DNA from: Deltaproteobacteria bacterium
GTDB taxonomy: Bacteria; Desulfobacterota; Binatia; Binatales; Binataceae
Length of the DNA stretch: 64,000 bases
Reading direction: 5' to 3'
Assembly (NCBI GenBank): GCA_021801125.1
Contig: JAJYYI010000042.1
Span: forward strand, 1-64,000
Shown here piece by piece: positions 1-10,204 of this stretch. The notes below the pieces were generated by a model. The model saw only the letters and a list, made by a program, of their open reading frames with translations. It did not search any database and was not told the DNA's origin. A program made the position numbers and the translations under genes. The stretch's first letter is position 1. Each line of letters starts with the position of its first letter.

Positions 1-117
1 AAGTTCGGGCACTTGACCCATGACCTTAAGGCCAAGCACGCCTTCATAAAAACGGCGTGAACGCTCAAGGTTGCGGACGTTCAGTACCACGTGGCCGATG
101 CGCTCGACACGAATCAT
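1..117 (-). CDS. VOC/glyoxalase-family protein, N-terminal part (truncated by window edge)
   Basis: Reverse-complement translation MIRVERIGHVVLNVRNLERSRRFYEGVLGLKVMGQVPEL, typical VOC N-terminus. Confidence 0.75.
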   Translation of the reverse strand, partial: MIRVERIGHVVLNVRNLERSRRFYEGVLGLKVMGQVPEL

Positions 118-213
118 AGTTCACCGCTCCCCCGAATCCGTAGCTCCGTTCGCTTGCCGGTCAGACTTAACGCGGTTATTGCGTTCCAGCCCGCCGTTGG
201 CTCCAGAGAGGCT

Positions 214-1245
214 TTAAACGGTCCAGAAACGACTGAGCACCGCCTGGGCCTTTTCGATCATCTCATCGGCGCGCCGGCCTCCTTCGGCACCCGGCATCGG
301 CTCGTCTGCCTCGCGTCCAAATTCTTCTAACGTGGCGCGCGCCGAGTTCGCCAAGGCCTGAAGGTCGTAGCCTCCTTCCAGTGCGGCGACTAGCTTGCCA
401 TCGCAGGTCTCCGCGGCCAGACGCTTGGCCCGCCGCGCCATCGCGGCGAACCCGGCTTCGCTCACGCGCATTTGGCCCAACGGATCGCGCGCGTGGCAGT
501 CATATCCCGCCGACACTAGTACGAACTCGGGCTCGAACCGCCGTCCGATGGGCATGAACAGCTCGTCAAAGACCCGCAAATATTCCTGGTCGTCATAGCC
601 CGCCGAGAGCGGCGCGTTAACTGTGAAGCCTGCGCCTTCGCCGGCGCCAACCTCGCCCAGCGCCCCCGTCCCCGGATAGAACGGGTACTGATGCAGCGAG
701 GCGTAGAGGACGCGCGACGAACGATAAAAGAGTTCTTGCGTGCCGTTGCCGTGATGCACATCCCAGTCGATAATCATCACGCGTTTAAGCTTGAGCGTTT
801 CAATTAAATAGGCGGCGGCTACCGCCACATTATTGAACAGGCAAAAGCCCATCGCGCGGCGCTTAAGCGCATGATGGCCTGGCGGACGGACGATCGCGAA
901 GGCGTTGTCCACCTCCCCGGCCATCACCGCGTCAACCGCCGTCAGCACTCCGCCCACAGCCAAAAGCGCCGTGGCAAAAGAACCCGGGCCGGCATAGGTG
1001 TCAGGGTCGAACTGGTAGTCGCGAAAGGCCGCCGCGCCCTCGACGAAGGCGAAGTAATCCTCGTCATGGCACAGCGTTACCTCTGCACGCGTAGCCGCCC
1101 GAGGAACTATTGAGCGCAGATTGTCTCGTTGGAACCCGCTCAGCATGTCGAGCAATATTCGCACCCGCTCAGGCCGCTCCGGATGCTCGTACGTGGCTCG
1201 ATGGTTGATATATGCGCGGTCGACAACGACCGCTGTCCTAAGCAT
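214..1245 (-). CDS. Histone deacetylase family protein (AcuC/HDAC-like)
   Basis: HPERPERV, RPPGHHA, DWDVHHGNGTQ, SAGYDCHARDPLG and LEGGYD motifs; internal ATG at 1245 preferred. Confidence 0.93.
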   Translation of the reverse strand: MLRTAVVVDRAYINHRATYEHPERPERVRILLDMLSGFQRDNLRSIVPRAATRAEVTLCHDEDYFAFVEGAAAFRDYQFDPDTYAGPGSFATALLAVGGVLTAVDAVMAGEVDNAFAIVRPPGHHALKRRAMGFCLFNNVAVAAAYLIETLKLKRVMIIDWDVHHGNGTQELFYRSSRVLYASLHQYPFYPGTGALGEVGAGEGAGFTVNAPLSAGYDDQEYLRVFDELFMPIGRRFEPEFVLVSAGYDCHARDPLGQMRVSEAGFAAMARRAKRLAAETCDGKLVAALEGGYDLQALANSARATLEEFGREADEPMPGAEGGRRADEMIEKAQAVLSRFWTV

Positions 1246-1357
1246 GGTTTGACACCCCCGAGTTGAGCTAGGATGATCAGTGCGTACCACACCGCTCAAC
1301 GTGTGCTAAGCTAAGCGCTCAAATTAATTAGTTTACGCCTTTTTTGGCCGGACGCCT

Positions 1358-2086
1358 ACGTTCGACGTTTTTGAAATAGTTTTGATTCTGGTGGTTGCGC
1401 TGGTCGTTTTGGGACCGGAGCAGATGCCGGTGGTCGCGCGCGCAGTAATTAAAATCATTCGCGAATTGCGCGCGGCGGCAAACGACACCATAAGCGAGAT
1501 CAGACAATCACTCGAAGAACTCCCTCCGGAGCGCGAGCAATGGGTTCCTCCGTCTCATGATGAGGGTCACGCGGGGATCGAAGCTCAGCCGAACGCGGAT
1601 GATCCTGCGCACTCCGCGGACACCGCAGCGTCGACCCACCAAAGAGGCCCCGAACCGGATCAGAGCCCCTTGCACCTCGACGGGTCGGTGACCTATCGGT
1701 CGTTCGAGGGTCGTCAAGAGTTGGGGAATTCGCCGGCGGCCGAGAACCCCCGGGAGCACGAGCAGGAATGGGAAACCGAAGAGGTTGCGAAGCCGCAGCA
1801 AGCGACTCCGGTTGGCGACTCGCCTCAGGTGTCCGCCGGTGCCGAAGACCACACCAGTGTCGCGCCGACAAGCGCCGACCAGGAGCACCAGACCTCCGAG
1901 AGCCCAACACCAGCGCAAAGCGCGGGTGTTCCTAATGGCGATACACCGGCGCAAGGCAACTCCTCCGGTTTAGCGCAAGCCTTGCCCGAGGGGCCCGCGC
2001 AGGCGCGTGAGGAAACTACTTCGCCAGGCGTCGACGAGCCTGCGCGCGTTTCCGGCAAATCTCCGCTACAGTCCACGCAATCGTGA
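1358..2086 (+). CDS. tatB: Twin-arginine translocase TatB-like protein; expected start codon reads ACG (ORF track starts at TTG 1382)
   Basis: (M)FDVFEIVLILVVALVVLGPEQMP hydrophobic N-terminus, amphipathic helix, followed by overlapping tatC. Confidence 0.8.
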   Translation, partial: TFDVFEIVLILVVALVVLGPEQMPVVARAVIKIIRELRAAANDTISEIRQSLEELPPEREQWVPPSHDEGHAGIEAQPNADDPAHSADTAASTHQRGPEPDQSPLHLDGSVTYRSFEGRQELGNSPAAENPREHEQEWETEEVAKPQQATPVGDSPQVSAGAEDHTSVAPTSADQEHQTSESPTPAQSAGVPNGDTPAQGNSSGLAQALPEGPAQAREETTSPGVDEPARVSGKSPLQSTQS

Positions 2087-2889
2087 GCGCTGTTCTGACG
2101 GACGAGCGAATGGCGCAAGATGACGCGGCGCGCATGCCGCTGCTCGCGCATCTCAAGGAGCTTCGCACGCGCCTTATCCGCGCGATAATCGCGGTGGCCG
2201 TGGCGTTTGTTGTCGCGTACGCGTTCGCCAATCGGTTGTTTCAGATGCTCACTTGGCCGATTCGCGAGGTTTCGCACAACCACGTTTTGCTAATCGGCAC
2301 CGGTGTCGGCGAAGCATTTTTCACCAAGATAAAGGTCGCGCTTATAGCCTCGCTCTTTCTCGCCAGTCCCGTGATCCTGTGGCAGATCTGGAAATTCGTC
2401 GCCCCCGGTCTCTATCAAGCAGAGCGGCGCGCGGCCAAGCCGTTCGTGCTTTTCGCCACGCTTTTCTTTTGCCTTGGCGGCTATTTCTGCTGGGCGGTAG
2501 TGCTGCGGGTCGGCTACGCCTTTTTTCTCGCCGAATACGCCAGCATTGGGGCAACCCCGACGATTCGGGTGAGCGAGTACATCAGCTTTTCAGCGAAACT
2601 CATGCTCGCCTTCGCGCTCACCTTCGAGATGCCGATCTTTGCGTTCTTTCTCACCAGGGTGAGAATCATCGATTACCGCATGATGCTCAAGCAGTTCCGC
2701 TACGCGGTACTGATAATCTTCGTCGTCGCGGCGGCTCTAACCCCGCCCGATATGATCTCGCAATTTCTGTTGGCCATTCCCCTGCTGTTGCTTTACGCCC
2801 TCAGCATCGCCGTTTCGTACGCCTTTCGCCTTCCTCCGCCATCGGACGGCGAGGAAGCAGAGGTTCCCAAGCAGCTTAGCGACGCCTGA
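2083..2889 (+). CDS. tatC: Twin-arginine translocase subunit TatC
   Basis: MPLLAHLKELRTRLIRAI, multiple TM segments, GTGA overlap with tatB. Confidence 0.95.
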   Translation: MSAVLTDERMAQDDAARMPLLAHLKELRTRLIRAIIAVAVAFVVAYAFANRLFQMLTWPIREVSHNHVLLIGTGVGEAFFTKIKVALIASLFLASPVILWQIWKFVAPGLYQAERRAAKPFVLFATLFFCLGGYFCWAVVLRVGYAFFLAEYASIGATPTIRVSEYISFSAKLMLAFALTFEMPIFAFFLTRVRIIDYRMMLKQFRYAVLIIFVVAAALTPPDMISQFLLAIPLLLLYALSIAVSYAFRLPPPSDGEEAEVPKQLSDA

Positions 2890-2911
2890 TTCTCGCTTAG
2901 CGCTCGATCGG

Positions 2912-3172
2912 TTACTCGGCGAGCACGAACTCAACTGAGATTACCGGTGAAAGCGAATGCAGCAAGGCTGCCACGTCGTCTTTGCTCTCGGGTGAAAAGT
3001 AAAGCTTGAGCAACTCGTTGGCCGGGTCTTCGGTGCGCAGCGTGGCTAGGTTATCGTAGCTCTCCACGATCGCCTTAAAGAGCGCCATCTGCGCCGCCGG
3101 AACGTGGATTACCCATGCCACCCATTGAGGACGGTGCGGCGGCACAATGACGCGGTTATTCCTCTCGTTCAT
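2912..3172 (-). CDS. Small conserved protein, DUF4911-like
   Basis: 86 aa ORF; family resemblance recalled, not searched. Confidence 0.5.
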   Translation of the reverse strand: MNERNNRVIVPPHRPQWVAWVIHVPAAQMALFKAIVESYDNLATLRTEDPANELLKLYFSPESKDDVAALLHSLSPVISVEFVLAE

Positions 3173-3333
3173 CCTTATGCTGCGCCGTAGCCGTCCTCAA
3201 TTTTGGTGTCGCAGTGGCCATGGCTGGGGCCGCCTATGCCAAAGGGCGAGACGCAAACGCTTCGGCGGCGACAAGTTTGGCCGAATGAGGCATCCGTGAA
3301 GGTCGAGTTGCGACGGCAGTCTAGGACAGGCCC

Positions 3334-3687
3334 TTAGTGGTGCGCGGCGGTGCGCCGGCCGCGAGGTCGCGTCGGTGCGGACTTGGCAACGGATTGGTTC
3401 AGCAGGCGATCGAGCTTCAGATTCAGATTCACGACATGGGCGGTGAGGCGCTCCACTCGTTCGCGCAACTCGCGCAAGTCGCGCTTGGACGGCAGATTGG
3501 CCAGATCGAGCAACAGTTCGAAGTTGCGGTCGAGCATCCCCTTGTTTTCTTTGAGCCGCTCGCCGGCGCGTTCGAAGCCGCGGCGCAAGCCGCGGTTGGT
3601 TTTGAACTCGTCGAAAACCGTTGACAGCGCGTCCTCGCTCAGCCGTCGCAGGCGCGAAACCAGTGTATCTGTGTCGCGGCGTGCCAT
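3334..3687 (-). CDS. Hypothetical coiled-coil protein (phasin-regulator-like helical region)
   Basis: ELRERVERLTAHVVNLNLKLDRLL heptad-like segment. Confidence 0.5.
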   Translation of the reverse strand: MARRDTDTLVSRLRRLSEDALSTVFDEFKTNRGLRRGFERAGERLKENKGMLDRNFELLLDLANLPSKRDLRELRERVERLTAHVVNLNLKLDRLLNQSVAKSAPTRPRGRRTAAHH

Positions 3688-3754
3688 TAGTCGCAGGATT
3701 CTACTACACTTTTAGTTGACAGGCATACAGGCGACCTAAGGGACGGCTCTCCAG

Positions 3755-4054
3755 ATGACGACACTAGCGCGAATCGTTAGCGTGACCTCAGGCTTTGTTC
3801 TCTTCGGCTTTCAAGGCCCGGACTCAGAGCTATTGATGACGTCGCTGGTGATTGACCTGACGCTCGCCTGTTTGACAGCGAGCTTGGCTGCCAAGCGCGG
3901 CCATTCCCGGCGTGTGTGGTTCGCTATAGGCCTGCTCGGCGGTCTCTGGGTGTTCTGCGGGGCGCTAATTCTGCTTCGCTCGCAGAGCAGCACGCCGCTA
4001 AAGGGCGGCTCGTCGACGTCGAAATCTTCGCCGGCGCCGCCGCACGCCGCCTAG
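3755..4054 (+). CDS. Small hypothetical membrane protein
   Basis: Two hydrophobic segments; no recognised family. Confidence 0.4.
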   Translation: MTTLARIVSVTSGFVLFGFQGPDSELLMTSLVIDLTLACLTASLAAKRGHSRRVWFAIGLLGGLWVFCGALILLRSQSSTPLKGGSSTSKSSPAPPHAA

Positions 4055-4241
4055 AAGGACCGGGCGGCGTCTTGTCAGGCGCGTGATTAACCACGCGATA
4101 AGCGGCCGGCGCAAGACGCGAAGGCTGACCGTAAGGCTCGGTGGTGTCAACGCAAGGCGCGATCGCTTGGTTTGATCAGGCGTGTCGTTTCCTTCCGCTC
4201 AAGCTCGTTGGCTTGTCGCGGGCTGCGCCGCCTGCTTTGCT

Positions 4242-4658
4242 CTAGCCGATTCGACCCAGGACGATCCCCAAGATCAAGCTCGTCAAGACGTAAGCCGTGA
4301 ACAAAACATAGACGAAATCGCCCTCGCGAAGAAAGAGAAGAAAGCAGAATAGAACGCGTGCCAGCGGGACCAGCGTCAGCACCATCAGGCCGATTGTCAT
4401 AACCGCGTCCGGATCCCCTTGCAGGGCATGGTGCACGATGATCGGAAAAGAGGTCGGCTGATGCGTGAGGCCGTGTTGCGCGTTCTCGAAGGTCTTCACG
4501 TAATGCTGCGATGGGCCGGTGATCGCGAGAACAAGGCCGGTAGCCAGCAGGATTACCGAGGCCACGAGGATGGAACGCAACAGAAGCGGCGTCCAGAGGC
4601 GAAGAATGCGCTCTTCCTGGTCGTTTGTTCCACGGTCAACCATCTCTGCAAATCCCAT
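4242..4658 (-). CDS. DUF1634 family membrane protein
   Basis: TM-rich protein directly downstream of and overlapping (TAATG) a TauE/SafE permease, a common pairing. Confidence 0.8.
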   Translation of the reverse strand: MGFAEMVDRGTNDQEERILRLWTPLLLRSILVASVILLATGLVLAITGPSQHYVKTFENAQHGLTHQPTSFPIIVHHALQGDPDAVMTIGLMVLTLVPLARVLFCFLLFLREGDFVYVLFTAYVLTSLILGIVLGRIG

Positions 4659-5497
4659 TAAATCCGGGACAACGCACGCCATCCCATTTCTGCTGCGATC
4701 AGTACCTGAAGCAGGATAAAGGTAAGGCGCAGCCATTTAACATTGATAAAAACCAGCATCCTGCTCCCCACGAGCGCGCCGGCGGTTACACCCAGGGCGA
4801 CGGGCGCGGCTATCGCCGTCGGAACATCACCGCGCGCCAAGAAGACCAGTGCTCCAGCCCCAGCGGTCACTCCGATCATGAAATTACTGGTTGCGCTCGA
4901 CACCTTGAGCGGCAGATGCATCACCGAGTCCATCGCAATGACCTTGAGCGCTCCTGAACCGATGCCGAGCAAGCCTGAGGTGATCCCCGCCAGCAGCATC
5001 ACCAGCGCGCCACCCGGTACGTTCTCGACCCCATACGAAATCGGCTTGCTTGAAGGGTTTGACAACGAGGCCGGGTAAACACCGGAGAGTCTCAGCCGAG
5101 TCGCGAGCCGGTCGCTCTGCGCCAGGATGCCTTCCCCTTTCTTGCGCGATGAAAAATAGGCCGACTGGAGCATCGTCAGGGAAAACAATAACTCCAACGC
5201 CCACGGGGGCACGTGGCCGGCCAAAAAAGCCCCGGCCACCGCGCCGGTCACGGTGGCGCACTCCAACACCATCGCGACCCGCAGGTTGGTCCAGCCGTCG
5301 CGTACAAAGGCCACGCTGGCGCCAGCGCTGGTTGCGACCACTGACATGAGGCTTGCTCCCACGGCGACATACATCGGCACGTGGGCGAGGATCACCAAAG
5401 CCGGGACGATAAACACCCCCCCACCCAGTCCCGAAAGAGCTCCGATGAACCCGGAGCCTAGGGCCAGCGCAAAAAGTCCGCCGAGAACTTCCAGCAT
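4658..5497 (-). CDS. Sulfite exporter TauE/SafE family permease
   Basis: GFIGALSGLGGGVFIVPALVI and GLLGIGSGALKV repeats. Confidence 0.92.
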   Translation of the reverse strand: MLEVLGGLFALALGSGFIGALSGLGGGVFIVPALVILAHVPMYVAVGASLMSVVATSAGASVAFVRDGWTNLRVAMVLECATVTGAVAGAFLAGHVPPWALELLFSLTMLQSAYFSSRKKGEGILAQSDRLATRLRLSGVYPASLSNPSSKPISYGVENVPGGALVMLLAGITSGLLGIGSGALKVIAMDSVMHLPLKVSSATSNFMIGVTAGAGALVFLARGDVPTAIAAPVALGVTAGALVGSRMLVFINVKWLRLTFILLQVLIAAEMGWRALSRI

Positions 5498-6089
5498 CTT
5501 GATTCCTAAGCCGAAAGGCCGAGAAGTAGTTTAACCCTTCCTTACGACGCTTGCATGTCGATGGCGCGCGACTGCCGCATTCTAGGGCAGGTGCGGGCCG
5601 GCACGCGCTCGTCATTGCCTACGTTCTGTATGACGACCGGGAGGCGAGAACCTGTCAACCATGCCGGCTAAAACCGCCGCGTTCAATTAAATGGTTAATC
5701 CGCGACAATCGGCTTTGAAGGGAGCGCGCGCCCGGCCCTCGTTCAGCCCATGGGTCGGTGCCTCAGATTCGGGCCGGTTCTCGAAAAACCGCGGCTTGAG
5801 CGCCAAGCCTGCGCTCGCCTGTCCCGATTCGCCGCTCGTGACAGGCTTGCCGTCCGTAGCTTAGCGGGGCCGCGCAGGGCCCTGTTCACGTGATCGTAGG
5901 CTTCGATATAATCGCCGGCGTAATAAGATACCATATGAATCCGATAGCGCTGAACCACAAGCCAACTCGAGCGCCGTGCTGATGTGCCAAGGTTGAAGTT
6001 ACCATCGGCAACTCCGATCGCCGCAACAGAAAAATCCCTCGGACCGACAGCAGACCTGGAAGGTCGGTGCTCGCTCCGCTGATGGCCCC

Positions 6090-7265
6090 GTGAAGCCGCT
6101 TCGCGTCGCGGTTGTATGCGACTTCCTGGAAGAGCGCTGGCCCAGTATGGAGCTGGTCGCGCAGAAGCTGTTCGACGGGCTTGCGTCCAACAACGCTTCG
6201 GCTGACATTCAACCCAAGCTCATTCGGCCGCGGTTCGTGCGAACGGCGACGCGAATTCCCCACATCAACACGCGAAAGGCTCTGTTCAACGCCGACCGTC
6301 TTCTCAACCGCTTCGTTAACTATCCGGCGTTCTTGCGACGGATTCGCGACAATTTCGACGTCTTTCATATCATTGACCACAGCTACAGCCATCTTGTTCA
6401 CCAGCTCCCCAGCCATCGCACAGTGGTAGCGTGCCACGACCTTGACACGTTCAGGTGTCTGCTCGCCCCCGACCTCGAACCTAGGTCCGTCGCCTTCAAG
6501 GCTATGACCCGGCGGATTTTGCGCGGTCTTCAACGCGCTGCGGTCGTGACCTGTGACAGCTGCGCGACGCGCGATCAAATCCTCGCTCACAAGGTAGTGC
6601 CGGCCGATCGCCTGGTTGTGATGCCCAACGGAGTGGACGGCGCTTGCTCGCCCGACCCCGACCGGTTCAGCGACCAGCGCATTGCGCGGTTGCTAGGGAA
6701 TCCATCGGCGGACGCGGTGGAGTTGCTCCACGTAGGGACAACCATCGCGCGAAAGAGGATCGATTTGTTGTTGCGGATTTTCGCCGAGGTGCGCAAACTG
6801 GTTCCTTCGGCGCGCCTGCTGCGCGTGGGCGGCGAGTTTACAACGGCACAGCGCGAGCTTGCGAGGGATCTGCAAATCGAAGATTCCGTCGTGGTGATGC
6901 CATACTTGGAACGAAGCGACCTCGCCGCAGTGTACCGGCGCGCCACTATGCTGCTGTTGCCATCAGAGGGCGAGGGCTTCGGTTTGCCGGTGGTTGAGGC
7001 GATGACGTGCGGAACACCGGTAGTCGCGAGCGACATCCCCGCGTTACGCGAGGTGGGCGGCGCCGTGGCTGAGTACTGCCCCGTCGGCGATGTCGCTAGC
7101 TGGACCAAAACTATCCTCGCTCTTTTCGAGGAAAGACGCGCGCAACCGCAGCGATGGGCGACGCGGCGGGATGAAGGTCTTCGTTGGGCCGCCCGCTTCA
7201 GTTGGGACGCGTACGCGTCCCAGAGCATCTCAATCTATCGTCAACTGGCCGCATCCGCGGCGTGA
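6090..7265 (+). CDS. Glycosyltransferase family 4 protein
   Basis: C-terminal ...LLLPSEGEGFGLPVVEAMTCGTPVVASDIPALREVGG motif. Confidence 0.93.
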   Translation: MKPLRVAVVCDFLEERWPSMELVAQKLFDGLASNNASADIQPKLIRPRFVRTATRIPHINTRKALFNADRLLNRFVNYPAFLRRIRDNFDVFHIIDHSYSHLVHQLPSHRTVVACHDLDTFRCLLAPDLEPRSVAFKAMTRRILRGLQRAAVVTCDSCATRDQILAHKVVPADRLVVMPNGVDGACSPDPDRFSDQRIARLLGNPSADAVELLHVGTTIARKRIDLLLRIFAEVRKLVPSARLLRVGGEFTTAQRELARDLQIEDSVVVMPYLERSDLAAVYRRATMLLLPSEGEGFGLPVVEAMTCGTPVVASDIPALREVGGAVAEYCPVGDVASWTKTILALFEERRAQPQRWATRRDEGLRWAARFSWDAYASQSISIYRQLAASAA

Positions 7266-7466
7266 CAGGCCTGAGTCCTGCCGCGTCATCGCGGCGTGCA
7301 GAAGCGAAGGCTCTCACTTCGGTCCTCGCCGCAGCGAGTTCAAGGAGACCCGCCTGGAGGGCGGCTACGGGCGAGGAGATAGCGGCCGTCGCCGAGCTCG
7401 TGAGCGACCAAGGGCCCGATCCGCGGCAGGTTGCCGCGTGGCCCTCATCTCCACGTGGCGACGACG

Positions 7467-7769
7467 CTAGTTGAACCCTCCGATGGCCAATTGGCGCATG
7501 GTGGGAATCAAGAACGACTGCATGAAATAAATCGCGAAAATCACGACCATCGGCGAGAAGTCAATCCCCCCGAACATCACGGGCATGTGCGTACGTACCC
7601 AGTCGAACACCGGCTCAGTAAGCGAGTATATCGCGCGGACGATGGGATTGTACGGGTTCGGCTCGATCCAGCTCATGATGGCCGCGATGATTACGACCCA
7701 GAAGTAAAGCTGCAAAAGCATCTGCAGCATCTGCGTGATAGTGATTACGAAATTTGCCCAGATAACCAC
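7467..7769 (-). CDS. YggT family membrane protein
   Basis: SWIEPNPYNPIVRAIYSLTEPVFDWVR motif; neighbours proC. Confidence 0.92.
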   Translation of the reverse strand: MVIWANFVITITQMLQMLLQLYFWVVIIAAIMSWIEPNPYNPIVRAIYSLTEPVFDWVRTHMPVMFGGIDFSPMVVIFAIYFMQSFLIPTMRQLAIGGFN

Positions 7770-7781
7770 GACAAGCTCAGT

Positions 7782-8660
7782 CTACCTGATCCTGCCAAGT
7801 TCACGCGACCTCGCCGCCGCGGCTCGAACCGCGCCGGCAACGACCGTGGTAAAACCCTGCTGCGAAAACGCGCTCAACGCGGCCTCGGTGGTGCCGCCAG
7901 GCGAGGCGACCATCCGAATCAGCTCGTCCGGGCCGAGCCCCGACTCTCGCATCATCGCGACCGCCCCGAGGAGCGTTTGCAGCGTCATCTTAAGCGCAAG
8001 CCGCGGTTCGATTCCTTCGCTCGCCGCGGCGTCGGCTAACGCCTTAGCGAATAGGTAAACGTACGCGGGGCCACTGCCGGAAAGAGCCGTGACACCATCC
8101 AGCGCCGCTTCGTCTTTTATCGCCACGGCTTCGCCGACTGCACCGAAGATCTTTAGCGTCAGCGCCTCGTCGGCGGTGCTGGCGCGCGCTCCGCGCACCA
8201 CGGCCGCCATCCCGCGCCCGACCATCGCCGGGGCGTTCGGCATGACGCGTACGACCCGTGCCAATGAGCCTAATTGCCCCTCTAAGTGATTGAGTGTGAT
8301 GCCGGCGGCGATCGAAATGAAAAGCCGGCCGGCTTTGGGTTTGCTTTTGGCGCTGCTGCGCGCCGAAACTGATCGACCAGCCTGCGCTTGAGAGGTTTGT
8401 TCGAGCGCGCGCTTCGCATCTTCAAGCACGGTGTCGATTATCTGAGGTTTTACCGCGACCACGATCGCCGGAGCGTTGACGATAACCTCCGGGTTTTTAG
8501 TCGTCGTCTCGATGCCCAGCGTGCGCGCCAGTTTTTGCCGGCGCTTGGGCTCGGGGTCGGCGGCGATGATTTCGGTTGCCTTGAAGACCTTCTTTTCGAG
8601 CAGGCCGCGGATCAACGCCTCGCCCATATTGCCTGCGCCTATGAATCCAAGTTTCTTCAT
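7782..8660 (-). CDS. proC: Pyrroline-5-carboxylate reductase
   Basis: GFIGAGNMGEALIRGLL, MPNAPAMVGRGMAAV, ALSGSGPAYVYLFAKALADAA. Confidence 0.96.
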   Translation of the reverse strand: MKKLGFIGAGNMGEALIRGLLEKKVFKATEIIAADPEPKRRQKLARTLGIETTTKNPEVIVNAPAIVVAVKPQIIDTVLEDAKRALEQTSQAQAGRSVSARSSAKSKPKAGRLFISIAAGITLNHLEGQLGSLARVVRVMPNAPAMVGRGMAAVVRGARASTADEALTLKIFGAVGEAVAIKDEAALDGVTALSGSGPAYVYLFAKALADAAASEGIEPRLALKMTLQTLLGAVAMMRESGLGPDELIRMVASPGGTTEAALSAFSQQGFTTVVAGAVRAAAARSRELGRIR

Positions 8661-9373
8661 CTGACGCGCTCACTGAAGATCGCCCGCCCAATCCGGACGA
8701 TAGTGGCGCCCTCCTCGATCGCGACTTCAAAATCGTCGGACATTCCCATCGAAAGCTCGCCCAGCTCAAGACCCGTCGAGCGTGCAAGGTCGTCTCTCAA
8801 CTCGCGCAGGCGCGCGAAACTGCGGCGGGAACCCTCGGCCGCCATCGGCGGCGCGGGAATGGTCATCAGGCCGCTCACCTTTACGATCCCGCGCACGGCG
8901 TCGAGCAGCGCCTCCACTTCCTGCGGCGCCACGCCATGCTTCGTGGCTTCATCGTCTACGTTTACCTGGATCAGCACTTCCACCGGGGCGGTCTCGTCCA
9001 ACCGTGCGAGACGGCTTGCAAGGTGCACGGAGTCGAGACTATGAATCAAACCGAAACAGCCCAGAGCTTGCGCAACTTTGTTGCGTTGAAGATGACCGAT
9101 AAGGTGCCATCGGATGTCGGAGAGGTCGGCCAGCGCCGCTCGTTTCGCGACCGCCTCTTGAACGTAGTTCTCGCCAAATTCCCGCGCGCCCGCGCGATGG
9201 ACGGCCCGCATTTTCTCGGGTGGTTGAGTCTTGCTTACCGCGACCAGCCGGACGCTATCCGGGGTGCGTCCGCTGCGGCGAGTGGCCGCTGCAATGCGTT
9301 CGCGCACGGAGTTGAAACGCTCGCAGGTCTCGCGCTCTAAGTCCGATACCAGGTATTCCTTCATCTCAACCAT
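8657..9373 (-). CDS. YggS/PLPBP family pyridoxal phosphate-dependent protein
   Basis: VRLVAVSKTQP, FGENYVQE, WHLIGHLQRNK, LSMGMSDDFEVAIEEGAT. Confidence 0.96.
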   Translation of the reverse strand: MVEMKEYLVSDLERETCERFNSVRERIAAATRRSGRTPDSVRLVAVSKTQPPEKMRAVHRAGAREFGENYVQEAVAKRAALADLSDIRWHLIGHLQRNKVAQALGCFGLIHSLDSVHLASRLARLDETAPVEVLIQVNVDDEATKHGVAPQEVEALLDAVRGIVKVSGLMTIPAPPMAAEGSRRSFARLRELRDDLARSTGLELGELSMGMSDDFEVAIEEGATIVRIGRAIFSERVR

Positions 9374-9403
9374 ATGAAAAGCCTGATTTCGGTGCGGCGG
9401 CGC

Positions 9404-9976
9404 TCAAGAAGCCGGAGAAAGGTAGCGTTTCAGCGCGGGCAGCGCCTTCTCTATAGGCAGGCCCATCACGTTTGTGAACGAACCCTCGATATGTTCGACG
9501 AAGCCGCGGCCCATTCCTTGGATACCGTAGGCTCCGGCCTTGTCGAATGGCTCACGGCTGAGGATGTAGGCGTCTACTTCCTGAATTGTCAGCGTGCGAA
9601 AACTTACCTGCGATAAAACCGCCTCGGCCTCCAGAACGTCTTCTCTTTGAGCGATAGCGAACGCGGTGATGACCGTGTGAGTGCGGCCCGATAGGCGTTT
9701 GAGCGTCCGGCGGGCTGCTTCCGGGTCTTTCGGTTTTCCGATTGTTTCGCCTTCCAGCTCGACTATGGTATCGGCCGCCAGCACCAGGTGCGCGGGGTTG
9801 ACACGGGAAGCAGCCAGAGCTTTTGCGCGCGCCATCCGCAGCGCGAACTCACGCGGCGGCTCGCCTTCATGCGGCTCTTCGGCCACCGCTGTTGCCAGCA
9901 CGTCGAACTCAAGACCCGCAGCGGCAAGAAGATCGCGCCGACGGGGAGACGCGGAGGCGAGGATGAATCGTCTCAT
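9404..9976 (-). CDS. maf: Maf family nucleoside triphosphate pyrophosphatase
   Basis: LASASPRRRDLL, LAADTIV, SGRTHTVITA, YGIQGMGRGFVEHIEGSFTNVMGLP. Confidence 0.96.
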   Translation of the reverse strand: MRRFILASASPRRRDLLAAAGLEFDVLATAVAEEPHEGEPPREFALRMARAKALAASRVNPAHLVLAADTIVELEGETIGKPKDPEAARRTLKRLSGRTHTVITAFAIAQREDVLEAEAVLSQVSFRTLTIQEVDAYILSREPFDKAGAYGIQGMGRGFVEHIEGSFTNVMGLPIEKALPALKRYLSPAS

Positions 9977-10204
9977 TGTTTCGTTTTGATGCGCTATAGC
10001 TTTAGATCGAAGACGCCCGAGCCACGGCTTCCAAGAGCTACGTTGTATAATGCAGTGGTCGCGTGCAAATCTCAACCCGTGCGAATCTCACCATGGAACG
10101 AGTGTCTGCACGGCGGAGGGACGCGGGTACCACCACGGGCGTGGATGGCCGGCTGGGCGGCTTTGCGTCTGGCGCAGTAGGTTTTGGGAATTAGGAGCTA
10201 AGGC

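Noticed and set aside
5886-6590. Minus-strand ORF 5886..6590 upstream of and over the GT4 gene
   Set aside because: Overlaps the start of a clear glycosyltransferase and has no domain resemblance.
7266-7466. Possible small gene or ncRNA between GT4 and yggT
   Set aside because: Short GC-rich ORFs only, with no family match or convincing fold.
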